From: Pasteuria penetrans
Lineage (GTDB): Bacteria > Bacillota > Bacilli > Thermoactinomycetales > Thermoactinomycetaceae
Direction of reading: 5' to 3'
Assembly: GCF_900538055.1 (NCBI RefSeq)
Contig: NZ_UZAC03000001.1
Coordinates: 558,001 to 622,000 of the forward strand
Length of the DNA: 64,000 nt
A program made the position numbers and the translations under genes. Shown piece after piece: positions 54,518 through 63,691 of the stretch; position 1 is the stretch's first letter; each line of letters opens with the position of its first letter. The notes under the pieces are model-generated. The model did no database searches and was not told the origin of the DNA. It worked only from the letters and a program-made list of their open reading frames with translations.

Positions 54518-56518
54518 TCAGCAGGGATCGAAAGGAGATTCCTCGGCAGGTAATGGATTGGGGTTCCCTTTTTGTTTCCCCACCCAATAGAAAGCGGTAA
54601 GCATCAATTCCTTCATCGCTACCTCAAGACCAACGAATCCACCTTTTTTGCTATTCGTTCTCTCACGAAACAAAGCATTCAGCGGTTCCGTGTAGTTCGT
54701 GGACAGTATATAGGGCAGAAGTATGGGGTTTTGGGTAATGGATGATGCCGCTTGTAAGCTCAGGGAGATTTTTTTAGGACTGAGCCTTTCCCATGCTTCG
54801 CACGTCGCCTTATTTCCAAACCGATACTTCCCTGCACACTCAGACCACCGTTCTAGTGCCTGTCCCATATCCCCAGACCGTAAGACGTAAGAAGCGTCCT
54901 TAGCCATTTCCTTCTTCATACTTTTAGGAGCTGCATTCATGATGTTACGAATCGCGTGAACGTAACACCGTTGGTGAACCGTATGGTGAGGAAAATGCTT
55001 GCGTACAACTAAGGGAAAAGCCCTATGCCCATCTGTGGTAACGATACGTATATCGTTGACATTCAAGCCCCGTTCCTTTAGTTTCCCTATATGCTGATCA
55101 TAGGATTCCACATTCTCATCAGGCGAGGGGGTGATCCCTATTATATCCCGCCTCCCCTCCGCCGTGATACCCGTGCTGACTGCGATCGCCTTCGAAACAT
55201 AACGACCCTCCTCCCGAATGGGAACAAAGAGGGTATCCATACCTATGGCTGTATATACTGTCGTGCTCAGATCCCTTTCGAAATATTGTATAGCATCGTT
55301 GTAATAAGGTTGCAACCATTGCGAAAGCGTTTCCGGGGACGTCCGAAGGTTGAATCCTTCCTCCAGTAGTTTACTACTATTTCGCAAGGAGAGGCCCGGA
55401 AGATAAAGACGATAAATGAAATCTTTGAGGGTATTCTTTGCACTCTGATAACGTGGTAACGAGTACGGTGAAAATTCCCATCTTGTCCTAGGAACCTCTA
55501 GATCTAATTCCCCAAACAGTGTGCTATATCCGCGATGATAGACCCCATTCCCCTCATCCTGGGGATGTTCCAGACAATGGAGGGTTCGATCTACACGCAT
55601 GCGTAAGTTACATAGGTCCTCGACAATGGGTTTCTAATTCTTTGGGTCGGTTAGAGGGTCTATCTCTGGGATCCATACGTTTTTTAACAATCCAATCAGC
55701 GCCCGCACCAAAATACTACCACCGTCGTGATGGAACATAAGGCTAGTAACGTCATTCAGGGAAAGGGAATCCTTCGTTTTTTCCTTGTGATTCGATGGGC
55801 AACACAGTGATAACAGTTCCTCAATCAGACGCCTAGATTCCTCCCACTCCTTGGGACCCCATGAGGTAATCCCCTCCTTGAGATCATCGAAAAAACGTTG
55901 AGCACGTAAGAATCGATCCCGAGTTTTTGGATCGTGCAATTGATGATATCCATCCCCTTCGGATCGTACATTCCCCGGACCTTTATCTTTTCCGTCACGC
56001 AAAGTTATGGATGGAGAATCCTCGATCAGTGGATTGGGTTCCGTTTCTTGGGGGGCAGGGGACGGATTCGTACTATGTAATTTCCCAATCTCACTGGCTA
56101 CCGCAGACCATTTTGTGTCCTTATTTCCTGCTGCCATTGCCGTTGCCTTGTTGGCTAGGGCCAGCTTCTCGTTTGCCATTGCCATTGTCTCGTTGGCTAG
56201 GGCCAGCTTCTCGTTTGCCATTGCCATTGTCTCGTTGGCTAGGGCCAGCTTCTCGTTTGCCATTGCCATTGTCTCGTTGGCTAGGGCCAGCTTCTCGTTT
56301 GCCATTGCCATTATGGTCCTATCGGTTAGAATCAGTTTCTCATCTAGTAAGACATTATGGCTATGACAGAAGGGACACGTACTTTTCAGTGTTTTTCCAC
56401 AATACGGGGAGTCAATGGACCGGTCGCCTATCTTCATCGAATTTCTAGCTATCCATGACTCTTCTTTTTGGATATTGATTTTTCCTGATAATGTTGTATT
56501 ATGGTTGTGGATGCTCAT
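54518..56518 (-). pseudogene. Inactivated transposase of insertion sequence copy B
   Basis: About 97% identical by eye to the 705-aa transposase at 19672. Two lesions: the Trp codon in DPKNWKP is TAG (55634-55636), cutting the protein at residue 294, and a one-base insertion near 54540 (GAGGAATCTCC against GAGGATCTTC) shifts the frame so the C-terminus ends SPFDPC. One extra Ser codon (AASSITQ) is in frame. The catalytic residues lie after the stop, so only an N-terminal fragment with the Cys patch and the 14-aa repeats could be made. Such a fragment might act as an inhibitor, but that is speculation. Confidence 0.9.
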
Positions 56519-56690
56519 GTTTTCCCTCCTCTGGGTTTATTGTTTGTTGGTGATCAATATTCTACCAGAGGTAGGGGGCATGAGTTATCCCCTTTTTACA
56601 TAATAACGCTTCATTCCTTTTCACTGCAGATCGTGCCCTATTTGTTGATCAGATCGCTTTGTCCATGGTAATGGAACCTTGTTCCATCTT

Positions 56691-56717
56691 ATCCGTAATG
56701 TTGACAACATTACGGAT
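56691..56717. promoter_or_regulatory. 27-bp palindrome in IS copy B
   Basis: Exact copy of 19465-19491 (ATCCGTAATGTTG / CAACATTACGGAT), upstream of the dead transposase. Confidence 0.6.
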
Positions 56718-56958
56718 TTTTTGTTGTTTTTGTACGTACCATAAACAGGATGGATCTTACTACAACACAATGTTCGTCTTCCGCGCAAGGACCTAGTAAA
56801 ATTTTATAAAAATTCATATGAAATAAGATAAATCCCCCGTGGATACCAAAACAGGAACAGTGTCATAACAAAATGTTATTATGTTACTCAATTGCTTTAC
56901 GAAAAGGTGAGACTAGATTCATAGATAGGGCATTCCCCACAAGAAATTGCACGGTCCC

Positions 56959-57564
56959 TGAAGAGAGCGGAGACCCAACGGATTTCATAAAACAGGTTGT
57001 TTTATGATTTCAAATCAGTATATAATTAGCAAGCGGATATATAAATCAATACTGGAGGATTTGGACGGTTTGCTTTCGCTGATCTCCCCGATTCCCACCC
57101 GACAGGGTCATGCCTTGCCTTTTCCTAGATCGCTCACAACCGGGGCACTTTTACCCCGGCGGCACTAGGCGGTGGTTTGTAATCTGCTTTACGAAGGGCC
57201 AAGCAATCTTCATCTCCTGAGCGACTTCTTGGCACACGCTGCGGAACACAGAGTGCTCTATCTTCCTTTCATATTTGGAATTTTATATTTGAATATATTT
57301 TAAAATATGAAGGCAATAGAATGAATAAAATAAATAAGAGATATGCGTTCGCTCTATTTTTTATCGCTCCTACATTATGAGGTCCTTACCATAAATCTGC
57401 AGCTTCCCCGCCAGAGAAGCTAGCCGGGCCCTCGATATCCAGAATCTGTCATTCCCATATTCGTTGCCTCCACATGGGGATAGTACGAATGTGGAACAAC
57501 TTTCCCCAACACCCTCCCCCAGCAGCAACTGTCGGCAAACTCTGGTGGTCAGGAACTGGATCCG
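56959..57564. other. Non-coding region with a GC-rich hairpin
   Basis: Contains CCGGGG / CCCCGG with an 8-nt loop at 57140-57159. The minus strand nearby could code a fragment with KCPGCERSRKRQG, perhaps a relic of another gene. AT-rich at 57280-57360. No intact gene. Confidence 0.4.
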
Positions 57565-57792
57565 ATGGGAACAGCTGCGGTAACAACCAAGGAAAACGAT
57601 TTCGAACGTGATAGACTTAGGGAAAAAAGGTCTCCTATGAAAAGGAAAGGTGCTGGGGGATCAACAAATACGAAAAATGCGTTTGATGATACCAATGGTC
57701 GTAGTACCAATACCATTATAAGTGGTGGGTCCGTTGAGGAGGGGGGTAGTTCACGGGAGCAAAAGGACGCACATACTGAATACAGAATATAG
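57565..57792 (+). CDS. Small hypothetical hydrophilic protein
   Basis: 75 aa, rich in Lys, Arg, Asn and Ser (KENDFERDRLREKRSPMKRK, then NAFDDTNGRSTNTIISGG). Only a weak GGA ribosome site precedes ATG 57565. It may be the N-terminal part of the frameshifted glutamine-rich locus that follows. No family is recognised. Confidence 0.3.
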   Translation: MGTAAVTTKENDFERDRLREKRSPMKRKGAGGSTNTKNAFDDTNGRSTNTIISGGSVEEGGSSREQKDAHTEYRI

Positions 57793-57830
57793 CGAGAAAC
57801 ATAAAACAGATTTTTTAGAAAGTTTCTCTT

Positions 57831-58640
57831 TTGGATCTTGCTAACTTTGCTCGGAAAAACGACATAGATGCCCTTATGGCCGGTAAGCGGTTGCAGAAAC
57901 AAAAAGAGCAAAAGCCACAACAGGGGGGTAGTTCACAGTCACAGAACCAGCAGCAGACCGCGGAGATACAACAAAAGCGACAGAAATATACTAAACATAC
58001 TATAGATACATACTATAGATACATACTATAGATGCTATTACAGGGGGATGGTTCACAGTCACAGAACCAGCAGCAGACCATGGGGATACAACAACAACAG
58101 CAGTCAGACCCAGTGGATACTATACAGTGGCCCAAGTGGATGGAGCAGCCTTCTGATCAATCATCCACATCGAGGATACAACAGGAAGAAGAGAAACCCA
58201 CTGACATAATTCCATTGGTACAGTATAAGATGCAACAGATGCAGCGGAAGATGGAGCAAGTGCAAGAGGAGAAAAGGAAGAGGGAGAAAAACTTGCAAAT
58301 GAATACCTTGCTGCCAATAAAGATGGCGACAAGATCATCCCAGAAGATTTTGCTGCACAAAAAGGCATCAATTCTTATTCCTTAATAACTTCTTTCAAAG
58401 AGCGGTTGTTAAATATAAAAGGTTGGAGATTGCAAATGAGTACCTTGTTGCCAACAAAGATGGCAACAAGATCAGCCAGAAAGATTTTGCTGCACAAAAG
58501 GGCATCAATCTTACTACCCTCAGGAATTCGGTGCGGATGGCAAGGGGAAGGACGAAAAAAGAGAGGGGGGAAGGGGATCCGAATCTACCATCCACATCAT
58601 CGGGAACACAACGGGTGTCGAGTCAAAAGTATAGGTAATG
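57831..58640 (+). pseudogene. Frameshifted glutamine-rich gene with repeated HTH-like units
   Basis: Three overlapping frames. Two glutamine-rich stretches repeat GGSSQSQNQQQT and GDGSQSQNQQQT (57927 and 58045). Two copies of a 40-residue unit follow in different frames: ANEYLAANKDGDKIIPEDF, AAQKGINSYSL (58285-58380) and ANEYLVANKDGNKISQKDF, AAQKGINLTTLRNSVRMARG (58430-58545). The unit resembles a helix-turn-helix. The frame changes occur at GAGAAAAACTT and ATAAAAGGTT, both A-runs, so they may be true mutations, slippage sites or sequencing errors. No family is recognised. Confidence 0.5.
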
Positions 58641-58653
58641 CAGACTAGCTATC

Positions 58654-58683
58654 TTGAAACACCCACCCTCTATCCAATATTTT
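58654..58683 (+). promoter_or_regulatory. Candidate promoter of the first secreted paralogue
   Basis: TTGAAA, 18 bp, TATTTT, about 64 bp before the GTG start. The segment just before the GTG (CATTTTCTTTCTAGGGG ... ATATCGTGG) is repeated upstream of the second paralogue. Confidence 0.3.
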
Positions 58684-58746
58684 ATCAAAACATATTTAGG
58701 TAAACAAACAGAATCATTTTCTTTCTAGGGGAGGATTTGGAATATC

Positions 58747-61080
58747 GTGGATCAGATTGGTAAAAAAAGATCGGTTCGATCATTTCTTTTCAACAATTAT
58801 ACCCTTTTTTCTTGCGCCCTATGTATGGTATCGTCGTTTGCATTCTCCTGTGTTTCATTAGGGGAGGCGTCAAATTCTGGAGGACAGGGAGACCCATCTC
58901 TGCTGGTGGATCCCCCACTGATGGGAAGGAAGGATGGTGGGGTGAATGGTGAGGGGGGACAACCATCACAACCATCACAACCATCACAACCATCACAACC
59001 ATCACAACCATCACAACCTGCACAACCTGCACAACCTGCACAACCTGCACAACCTGCACAACCTGCACAACCTGCACAACCTGCACAACTTGCACAACCT
59101 GCACCCACATCAGAGGGGGGGGGAGGGAAGGATGGGGCCAATGAGGGGATTGCGCATTCTAGGAAGGAACGGTCTTTGTCAGGAGAAGAAAATCAGAGTG
59201 GTCTTTCCCAGGGGATGGGGAATGAGGACTTATCGTCCCAGAAATCAGGGAAAGGAAGTGGGGAGTTTGTCGAGGGGGTATTTACCAAAGTGGTTTCGCC
59301 CGGATCGGGGTATGAAAACCCGATACAACCATCACAACCTGCACCCACATCAGAGGGGAGAGGAGGGAAGGATAGGGCCAATGAGGGGATTGCGCATTCT
59401 AGGAAGGAACGGTCTTTGTCAGGAGAAGAAAATCAGATTGGTCTTTCCCAGGGGATGGGGAATGAGGACTTATCGTTCCAGGAATCAGAGAAAGGAAGTG
59501 GGGAGTTTGTCGAAGGGGTGTTTACCAAAGTGGTTTCGCCCGGATCAGGGTATGAAAACCCGACCTCGAATCGGAATCGGGTGAAGAGAGGAGCCCTTCC
59601 ACTTGTTGTTGGATCGGTCCTAACGACCTCAGATGCGGTGGATATAGGGGGACAGATAACTGGGGCGATGAATAATACCGGTGACATTAATAAGAGATTT
59701 TCAAATATTAACAGAGAGATCAGGATGAGAAAGTCCAGAGTGGAGACCCAGAAGAAAAAATTGAAGGACATGAGAAGTAAGGAGGGGGTGTCCAGTCCTA
59801 GTGTGCGTCATGAAAGGGGTATATTGCAGCAATATGAGAAGGATTTATATTCTAGTATTAAATTTAAAATAGAGTATCCAGATTCTTCCCTTATAACGGA
59901 GATTAAGGGGAGTGAGAGTTCTGCCTTTTGGAGTGTGCTCACTGGGAGGAAGACTGAACTCGTGAATGAAAATAAGAAGTCTATGAGGGAGGGCAACGCA
60001 CGATATGACAAGGCGTATGAGCATCTCCTTCGATGGGGATTTCGATCGAAGGAGATGGAGCACTGGGCGAAGGGTCGGGAGCACAGGGCGGAGGAATTGG
60101 TGAGTAGGATCGTGGAGGAAGAAAAGAGAGCGGAGGAGGGGGAGGATCCACTAGATCCAAGATGTACGGAGGGGCGGTTGGATTGTGCCCAAAAAAAATT
60201 GGAGAGAGCGCGGGAGTTGTCCAAGCACGCATCCACATTCGTTGCGAATGTAAAGGATATGATGAGAAACATTAGCGATCCCCTCGTGGGGTGGCACCTC
60301 GAGAAAGAGGGCCTTGAGGGTATAGAAAGAAGGTTGGTTACCGTGGCTAGGCCTTTGTGGTACAGAATTATGCAGCATCGGGAAAATGATGGGGGTCGTG
60401 GTACGGAAGATTTTGATTCTTTTGAGAAAAAAGTGGAGAGGAATGAGGAACGGACATGGGAACGGGGAGAGGGTGCTTCTAGTGGTTATGAGAGAGGGAA
60501 ATCGGGGCGGTTGGTACCCCAACCCCTCCCATGGATGAAGAGGAAAGCACCACTGTCGCAGGAGGATCAATTGTTGCAGGATCGGTATCTATCCAACGAG
60601 CATCGGCTTAATGAGCGGCGATTGGAATTGATACGTATATACCATAATAGTAGTTGGGTTGATATCCCTAAGGATCTTAGAGCCGATTTGGATAGCATGA
60701 TGGGGAAAATGTATGAGATGTATGGGGATGTAAAGAATTTAGGGGGTCAGATGTCTGAGGATGAGAAAAGGAGGGTAGATAATCTCATCACTGAGGGCGA
60801 GGAGTTAAGAGAGAAGTTGATTGCTGCTGAGCCTAGATTGGAGCTGAGCAATGTACATGAACGTAAGAAGAATGATTACAGGGGCGTACGAATGAGGCAT
60901 TCACCCCCCGGAGCAGAGGCGTTATCAGAACAAATTTTTGGGCCAATCTACTCCACTGGGAAGAAAAAGTCGATTGCTGCTGAGTCTAAATTTGTGCATA
61001 ATGACAACAATTCGCTGTTTTCGTGGCTTTCGTGGTTACTACCACCTCCTCATCCTCCTGAGGTGAGTGTGCGGATGTAA
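58747..61080 (+). CDS. Secreted repeat/helical protein, paralogue 1, unknown
   Basis: 777 aa from GTG 58747 (AGGGGAGG 12 nt upstream; both paralogues share this start context). Signal peptide: basic DQIGKKRSVRS, hydrophobic core at 18-36, probable cleavage near SLG/E40. Then a (QPS)n-(QPA)n tract (about 72-118). Next come two 80-aa direct repeats (about 118-275; KERSLSGEENQSGLSQG, GEFVEGVFTKVVSPGSGYEN). A basic motif RVKR at 278-281 precedes a short hydrophobic stretch GALPLVVGSVL. The remainder (about 300-750) is charged and helical: INREIRMRKSRVETQKKK, RKTELVNENKKSMREG, KDLRADLDSMMGK, SEDEKRRVDNLI. No family is recognised; a host-directed role is inference. Confidence 0.82.
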   Translation: MDQIGKKRSVRSFLFNNYTLFSCALCMVSSFAFSCVSLGEASNSGGQGDPSLLVDPPLMGRKDGGVNGEGGQPSQPSQPSQPSQPSQPSQPAQPAQPAQPAQPAQPAQPAQPAQLAQPAPTSEGGGGKDGANEGIAHSRKERSLSGEENQSGLSQGMGNEDLSSQKSGKGSGEFVEGVFTKVVSPGSGYENPIQPSQPAPTSEGRGGKDRANEGIAHSRKERSLSGEENQIGLSQGMGNEDLSFQESEKGSGEFVEGVFTKVVSPGSGYENPTSNRNRVKRGALPLVVGSVLTTSDAVDIGGQITGAMNNTGDINKRFSNINREIRMRKSRVETQKKKLKDMRSKEGVSSPSVRHERGILQQYEKDLYSSIKFKIEYPDSSLITEIKGSESSAFWSVLTGRKTELVNENKKSMREGNARYDKAYEHLLRWGFRSKEMEHWAKGREHRAEELVSRIVEEEKRAEEGEDPLDPRCTEGRLDCAQKKLERARELSKHASTFVANVKDMMRNISDPLVGWHLEKEGLEGIERRLVTVARPLWYRIMQHRENDGGRGTEDFDSFEKKVERNEERTWERGEGASSGYERGKSGRLVPQPLPWMKRKAPLSQEDQLLQDRYLSNEHRLNERRLELIRIYHNSSWVDIPKDLRADLDSMMGKMYEMYGDVKNLGGQMSEDEKRRVDNLITEGEELREKLIAAEPRLELSNVHERKKNDYRGVRMRHSPPGAEALSEQIFGPIYSTGKKKSIAAESKFVHNDNNSLFSWLSWLLPPPHPPEVSVRM
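58974..59103 (+). repeat. 9-bp minisatellite (CAACCATCA / CAACCTGCA)
   Basis: About six CAACCATCA units then about eight CAACCTGCA units (one TTG variant) code QPS and QPA triplets. Because the unit is a multiple of three, all frames stay open through it, producing spurious Val-Val-Gln and Asn-His-His frames. Confidence 0.95.
59098..59577 (+). repeat. 240-bp in-frame direct duplication
   Basis: GCACCCACATCAGAGG starts at 59101 and 59341; the units are about 95% identical for 80 codons. Confidence 0.92.
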
Positions 61081-61254
61081 AGGACGATTCAACTGTTCTG
61101 TACGGATTTTTTTAAAAAATATCTCTATTTCGGTTGCATCCTCAATTGGATCTTGGTCCAACTCCGGACCTGGGGATTCAGTCCTGGGGTGGAGGCTAAA
61201 CTACTGTTCGTAAACAACCGGGATCATTTTCTTTCTAGGGGGATTTAGGATATC
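61081..61254. other. Spacer between the secreted paralogues
   Basis: 174 bp with TTTCGGTTGCATCC (also after paralogue 2 near 63310) and the shared start context CATTTTCTTTCTAGGGGG. It looks like the junction of a tandem gene duplication. Confidence 0.5.
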
Positions 61255-63240
61255 GTGGATCAGATTGGTAAAAAAAGATCGGTTCGATCGTTCCTTTTCA
61301 ACAATTATACCCTTTTTTCTTGTGCCCTATGTGTGGTATCGTCGTTTTCGTTCTCCTGTGTTTCATTAGGGGAGACGTTAAATTCTGGAGGACAGGGGGG
61401 CTCATCTCTGCCGGTGGATCCCCCACCGGTGGGAAGAAAGGATGATGGGGTGAATGGTGAGGGGGAACAACCCATACAGCCATCACAGCCATCACAGCCA
61501 TCACAGCCATCACAACCCGCATCCACACCAGAGGGGGAAAGAGAGAAGGATAGGGCCAATGAGGGGATTGCTGCGTACCCTAGGGAGGAACAATCCGTGT
61601 CAGGAGAAGAAAATCAGAGTGGTCTTTCCCGGGGAACAGGGAATGAGGACTTATCGTCCCAGGAATTAGGGAATCGGGGTAGTCTTCCATCGGGGGTCGA
61701 GGGTGAAAGCTTACCGCCTGTCTCCTTGAGGGGACTGTTGAACTCTGGTGGGGAACAAGCCCTATCCCCATTGGATTCCCCAGAGGGAGAAAAGAATGTG
61801 GGGATGAGTGGGGGGATTGTGTCTTCTGGAACGGATGGTTCCTCTCCATCAGGGATAGGTGGAGGTGAGGATTCATCTCCGAATCGGAATCGGGTGAAGA
61901 GAGTTGTTCCTAAATTTTTCCCCTCCATACGAAAGAAATCACTTTTTGGTCTTGGAGTGACCATGGTGAGCGCAGAAGTGGTGGACGTGAGGACACAGAT
62001 AGTTGCGGAGTTGGGTAAGACTGTGAATGCTGATGAGAGATTTTCAGGGATTGACAGAGAGATCAGGAGTAGGAAGTACCTAGTGTATCTCCAGAAGAGA
62101 AAAATTGAGGAAGCAATACGCGAGTTTGAAGAGGGCCATCATCGGGTGATCTATGAAAGAGATCTTTTGAAGGAAGATGAGGCACTCCTAGATGATAGTA
62201 TGAGATTCAAGATAGGGTATGCAAATTCTTCCATTATAGATTCGATAACGGGGGATAAAAATTCCGCTCCTTTTTGGAGTAATTTCACTAGGAGGAAGAC
62301 TGAACTCGTGAATGAAAATAAGAAGTCTATGAGGGAGGGTGGTGCACGATATGATGAGGCGTTTGAGCGTCTCCTTCGATGGGAATTTCGATCGAAAGAT
62401 CTGATGCGCAGGGCGGGGAAACTGCAGAGTAAGGCCGCGGGGGAAGTAGCAGAAACAAAAACAGAAAAAGAAAAAGGAAATGAGGATGTTGTTGGAGCCG
62501 CCTTTACAGAGTTTGATAGAGTGAAGGAACTTTTCGATCGTGCATCTAAATTGAGTGGGGAGGTACAGAAGTCTCTGGAAAACCTCAACAATCCCATTAC
62601 AGGGTGGCACTGGGAGGAAGAGGATTCTAAGAATCTAGAAGAAATAATCACTGAGTATAGGTCTTTGTGGTATGAGATTATTCGGCATCAGAAAAATGGT
62701 GGGGATCTTGGTAAGGAAGATTTTGATTCTTTTGAGAAGGAAGTGGAGAGGGATGAGGAACGGATATGGAAACAGGGAGAGGGTGCTTCTAGTGATCATG
62801 AGAGAGGGGAATCGGAGCGGTTGGTACCTCAACCCCCATGGATGAAGGGGGAAGTACCACTGTCGCAGGCGGATCGGTTGTCGCAGGATCGGTACCTGTC
62901 CAGCGAGCATCAACTTAGTAGGTTGCGATCGGAATTGATGCGTATATATCGGAATAGTAGTTGGTTTGATATTCATAAGGATCTTAGAGCCGATTTGGAT
63001 AGTATGATGGGGAAAATACATGGGTTGTACGCAGATGTAAAGCGTTTGGGGGGTCGGATGTCTGAGGATGAGAAAAGGAGGGTAGATAATCTCATCACTG
63101 AGGACGAGGAGTTAAGAGAGAAGTTGATTACTGCTGAGCCTAAATTGGTGTGGGATGATGTTGATATACATCGTAGATATGATTCCTACGATTCACCCCA
63201 GGTTGATAGTTCTGCCCTAATCGGATCCGGATATTTTTAA
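61255..63240 (+). CDS. Secreted repeat/helical protein, paralogue 2, unknown
   Basis: 661 aa, GTG start, signal peptide nearly the same as paralogue 1 for the first 65 residues. It has a shorter QPSQPS tract (about four units, CAGCCATCA codons), one version of the EEQSVSGEENQSGLSRG segment and a different Ser/Gly/Pro insert (GSLPSGVEGESLPPVSLRG). RVKR is at 213-216 in NRNRVKRVV, then a hydrophobic part FGLGVTMVSAEVV. The helical C-terminal part aligns with paralogue 1: RKTELVNENKKSMREGG, TSFDSFEKEVERDEERI-like, DLRADLDSMMGK, SEDEKRRVDNLI. It ends sooner, at GSGYF. The helical half is more conserved than the linker half, which suggests it carries the activity. Confidence 0.82.
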   Translation: MDQIGKKRSVRSFLFNNYTLFSCALCVVSSFSFSCVSLGETLNSGGQGGSSLPVDPPPVGRKDDGVNGEGEQPIQPSQPSQPSQPSQPASTPEGEREKDRANEGIAAYPREEQSVSGEENQSGLSRGTGNEDLSSQELGNRGSLPSGVEGESLPPVSLRGLLNSGGEQALSPLDSPEGEKNVGMSGGIVSSGTDGSSPSGIGGGEDSSPNRNRVKRVVPKFFPSIRKKSLFGLGVTMVSAEVVDVRTQIVAELGKTVNADERFSGIDREIRSRKYLVYLQKRKIEEAIREFEEGHHRVIYERDLLKEDEALLDDSMRFKIGYANSSIIDSITGDKNSAPFWSNFTRRKTELVNENKKSMREGGARYDEAFERLLRWEFRSKDLMRRAGKLQSKAAGEVAETKTEKEKGNEDVVGAAFTEFDRVKELFDRASKLSGEVQKSLENLNNPITGWHWEEEDSKNLEEIITEYRSLWYEIIRHQKNGGDLGKEDFDSFEKEVERDEERIWKQGEGASSDHERGESERLVPQPPWMKGEVPLSQADRLSQDRYLSSEHQLSRLRSELMRIYRNSSWFDIHKDLRADLDSMMGKIHGLYADVKRLGGRMSEDEKRRVDNLITEDEELREKLITAEPKLVWDDVDIHRRYDSYDSPQVDSSALIGSGYF

Positions 63241-63526
63241 AAGAGATCGTTATTTCAAAAGAATTCTTTTTTCAAATTAATTATTGGTTATTTGAATTCG
63301 GATGCTTCTGCGGTTGCATTCCAAATTTGGTTTCGGGGCCCTGCGTGGGTCTCTTTTTGTCCTCCCCGCGTCGTCTGATGACCTCGTCTCTGAATATTTT
63401 TTTATGAATGGTGCTATTTTTTAAAAAAGTATCAGATCCACTTAGAATATTTTATAAATTGAATTATATTATTATAAAATGATTATATTATTAATTATTA
63501 TAAAAACAGTTTGCATGGTTGCATTC
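63241..63526. other. AT-rich spacer
   Basis: Contains a second copy of the GCGGTTGCATTCC paralogue-downstream segment; nothing else is recognised. Confidence 0.4.
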
Positions 63527-63691
63527 GGGACCGTGCAATTTCTTGTGGGGAATACCCTATCTATGAATTTAGTCTCACCTTTTGGTAAAGCAATTGAGTA
63601 ACATAATAACATTTTGTTATGACACTGTTCCTGTTTTTGTATCCGCGGGGTATTTATCTTATTTCATATGAATTTTTATAAAATTTTTACT
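63527..63691 (+). repeat. Insertion sequence left end (repeat B) cut by a group II intron
   Basis: GGGACCGTGCAATTTCTTGT through TATAAAATTTTTACT is about 97% identical to the left 165 bp of IS copy A (19223-19388). The match stops exactly where the intron 3' end begins. Confidence 0.88.

Larger units (their letters stand above)
53968..56958 (-). mobile_element. Insertion sequence copy B (inverted, inactive)
   Basis: Same element as 19223-22214 in opposite orientation; ends GGGACCGTGCAATTTCTTGT at 53968 and its complement ending 56958. The terminal repeats and the 27-bp palindrome are kept. Flanks (TTCCAT on the left, TGAAGA on the right) show no target duplication, which suggests later rearrangement or recombination between copies. 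Confidence 0.85.

Noticed and set aside
57040-57290. TnpB-like zinc-ribbon fragment on the minus strand
   Set aside because: Only one CPGC pair, an in-frame stop and no catalytic region; too little to name.
58790-59141. Minus-strand frames with long Val-Val-Gln or Cys-Ala-Gly runs and a plus-strand Asn-His-His frame
   Set aside because: They arise because a 9-bp minisatellite keeps all frames open; no start context, and the QPS/QPA frame has the signal peptide.
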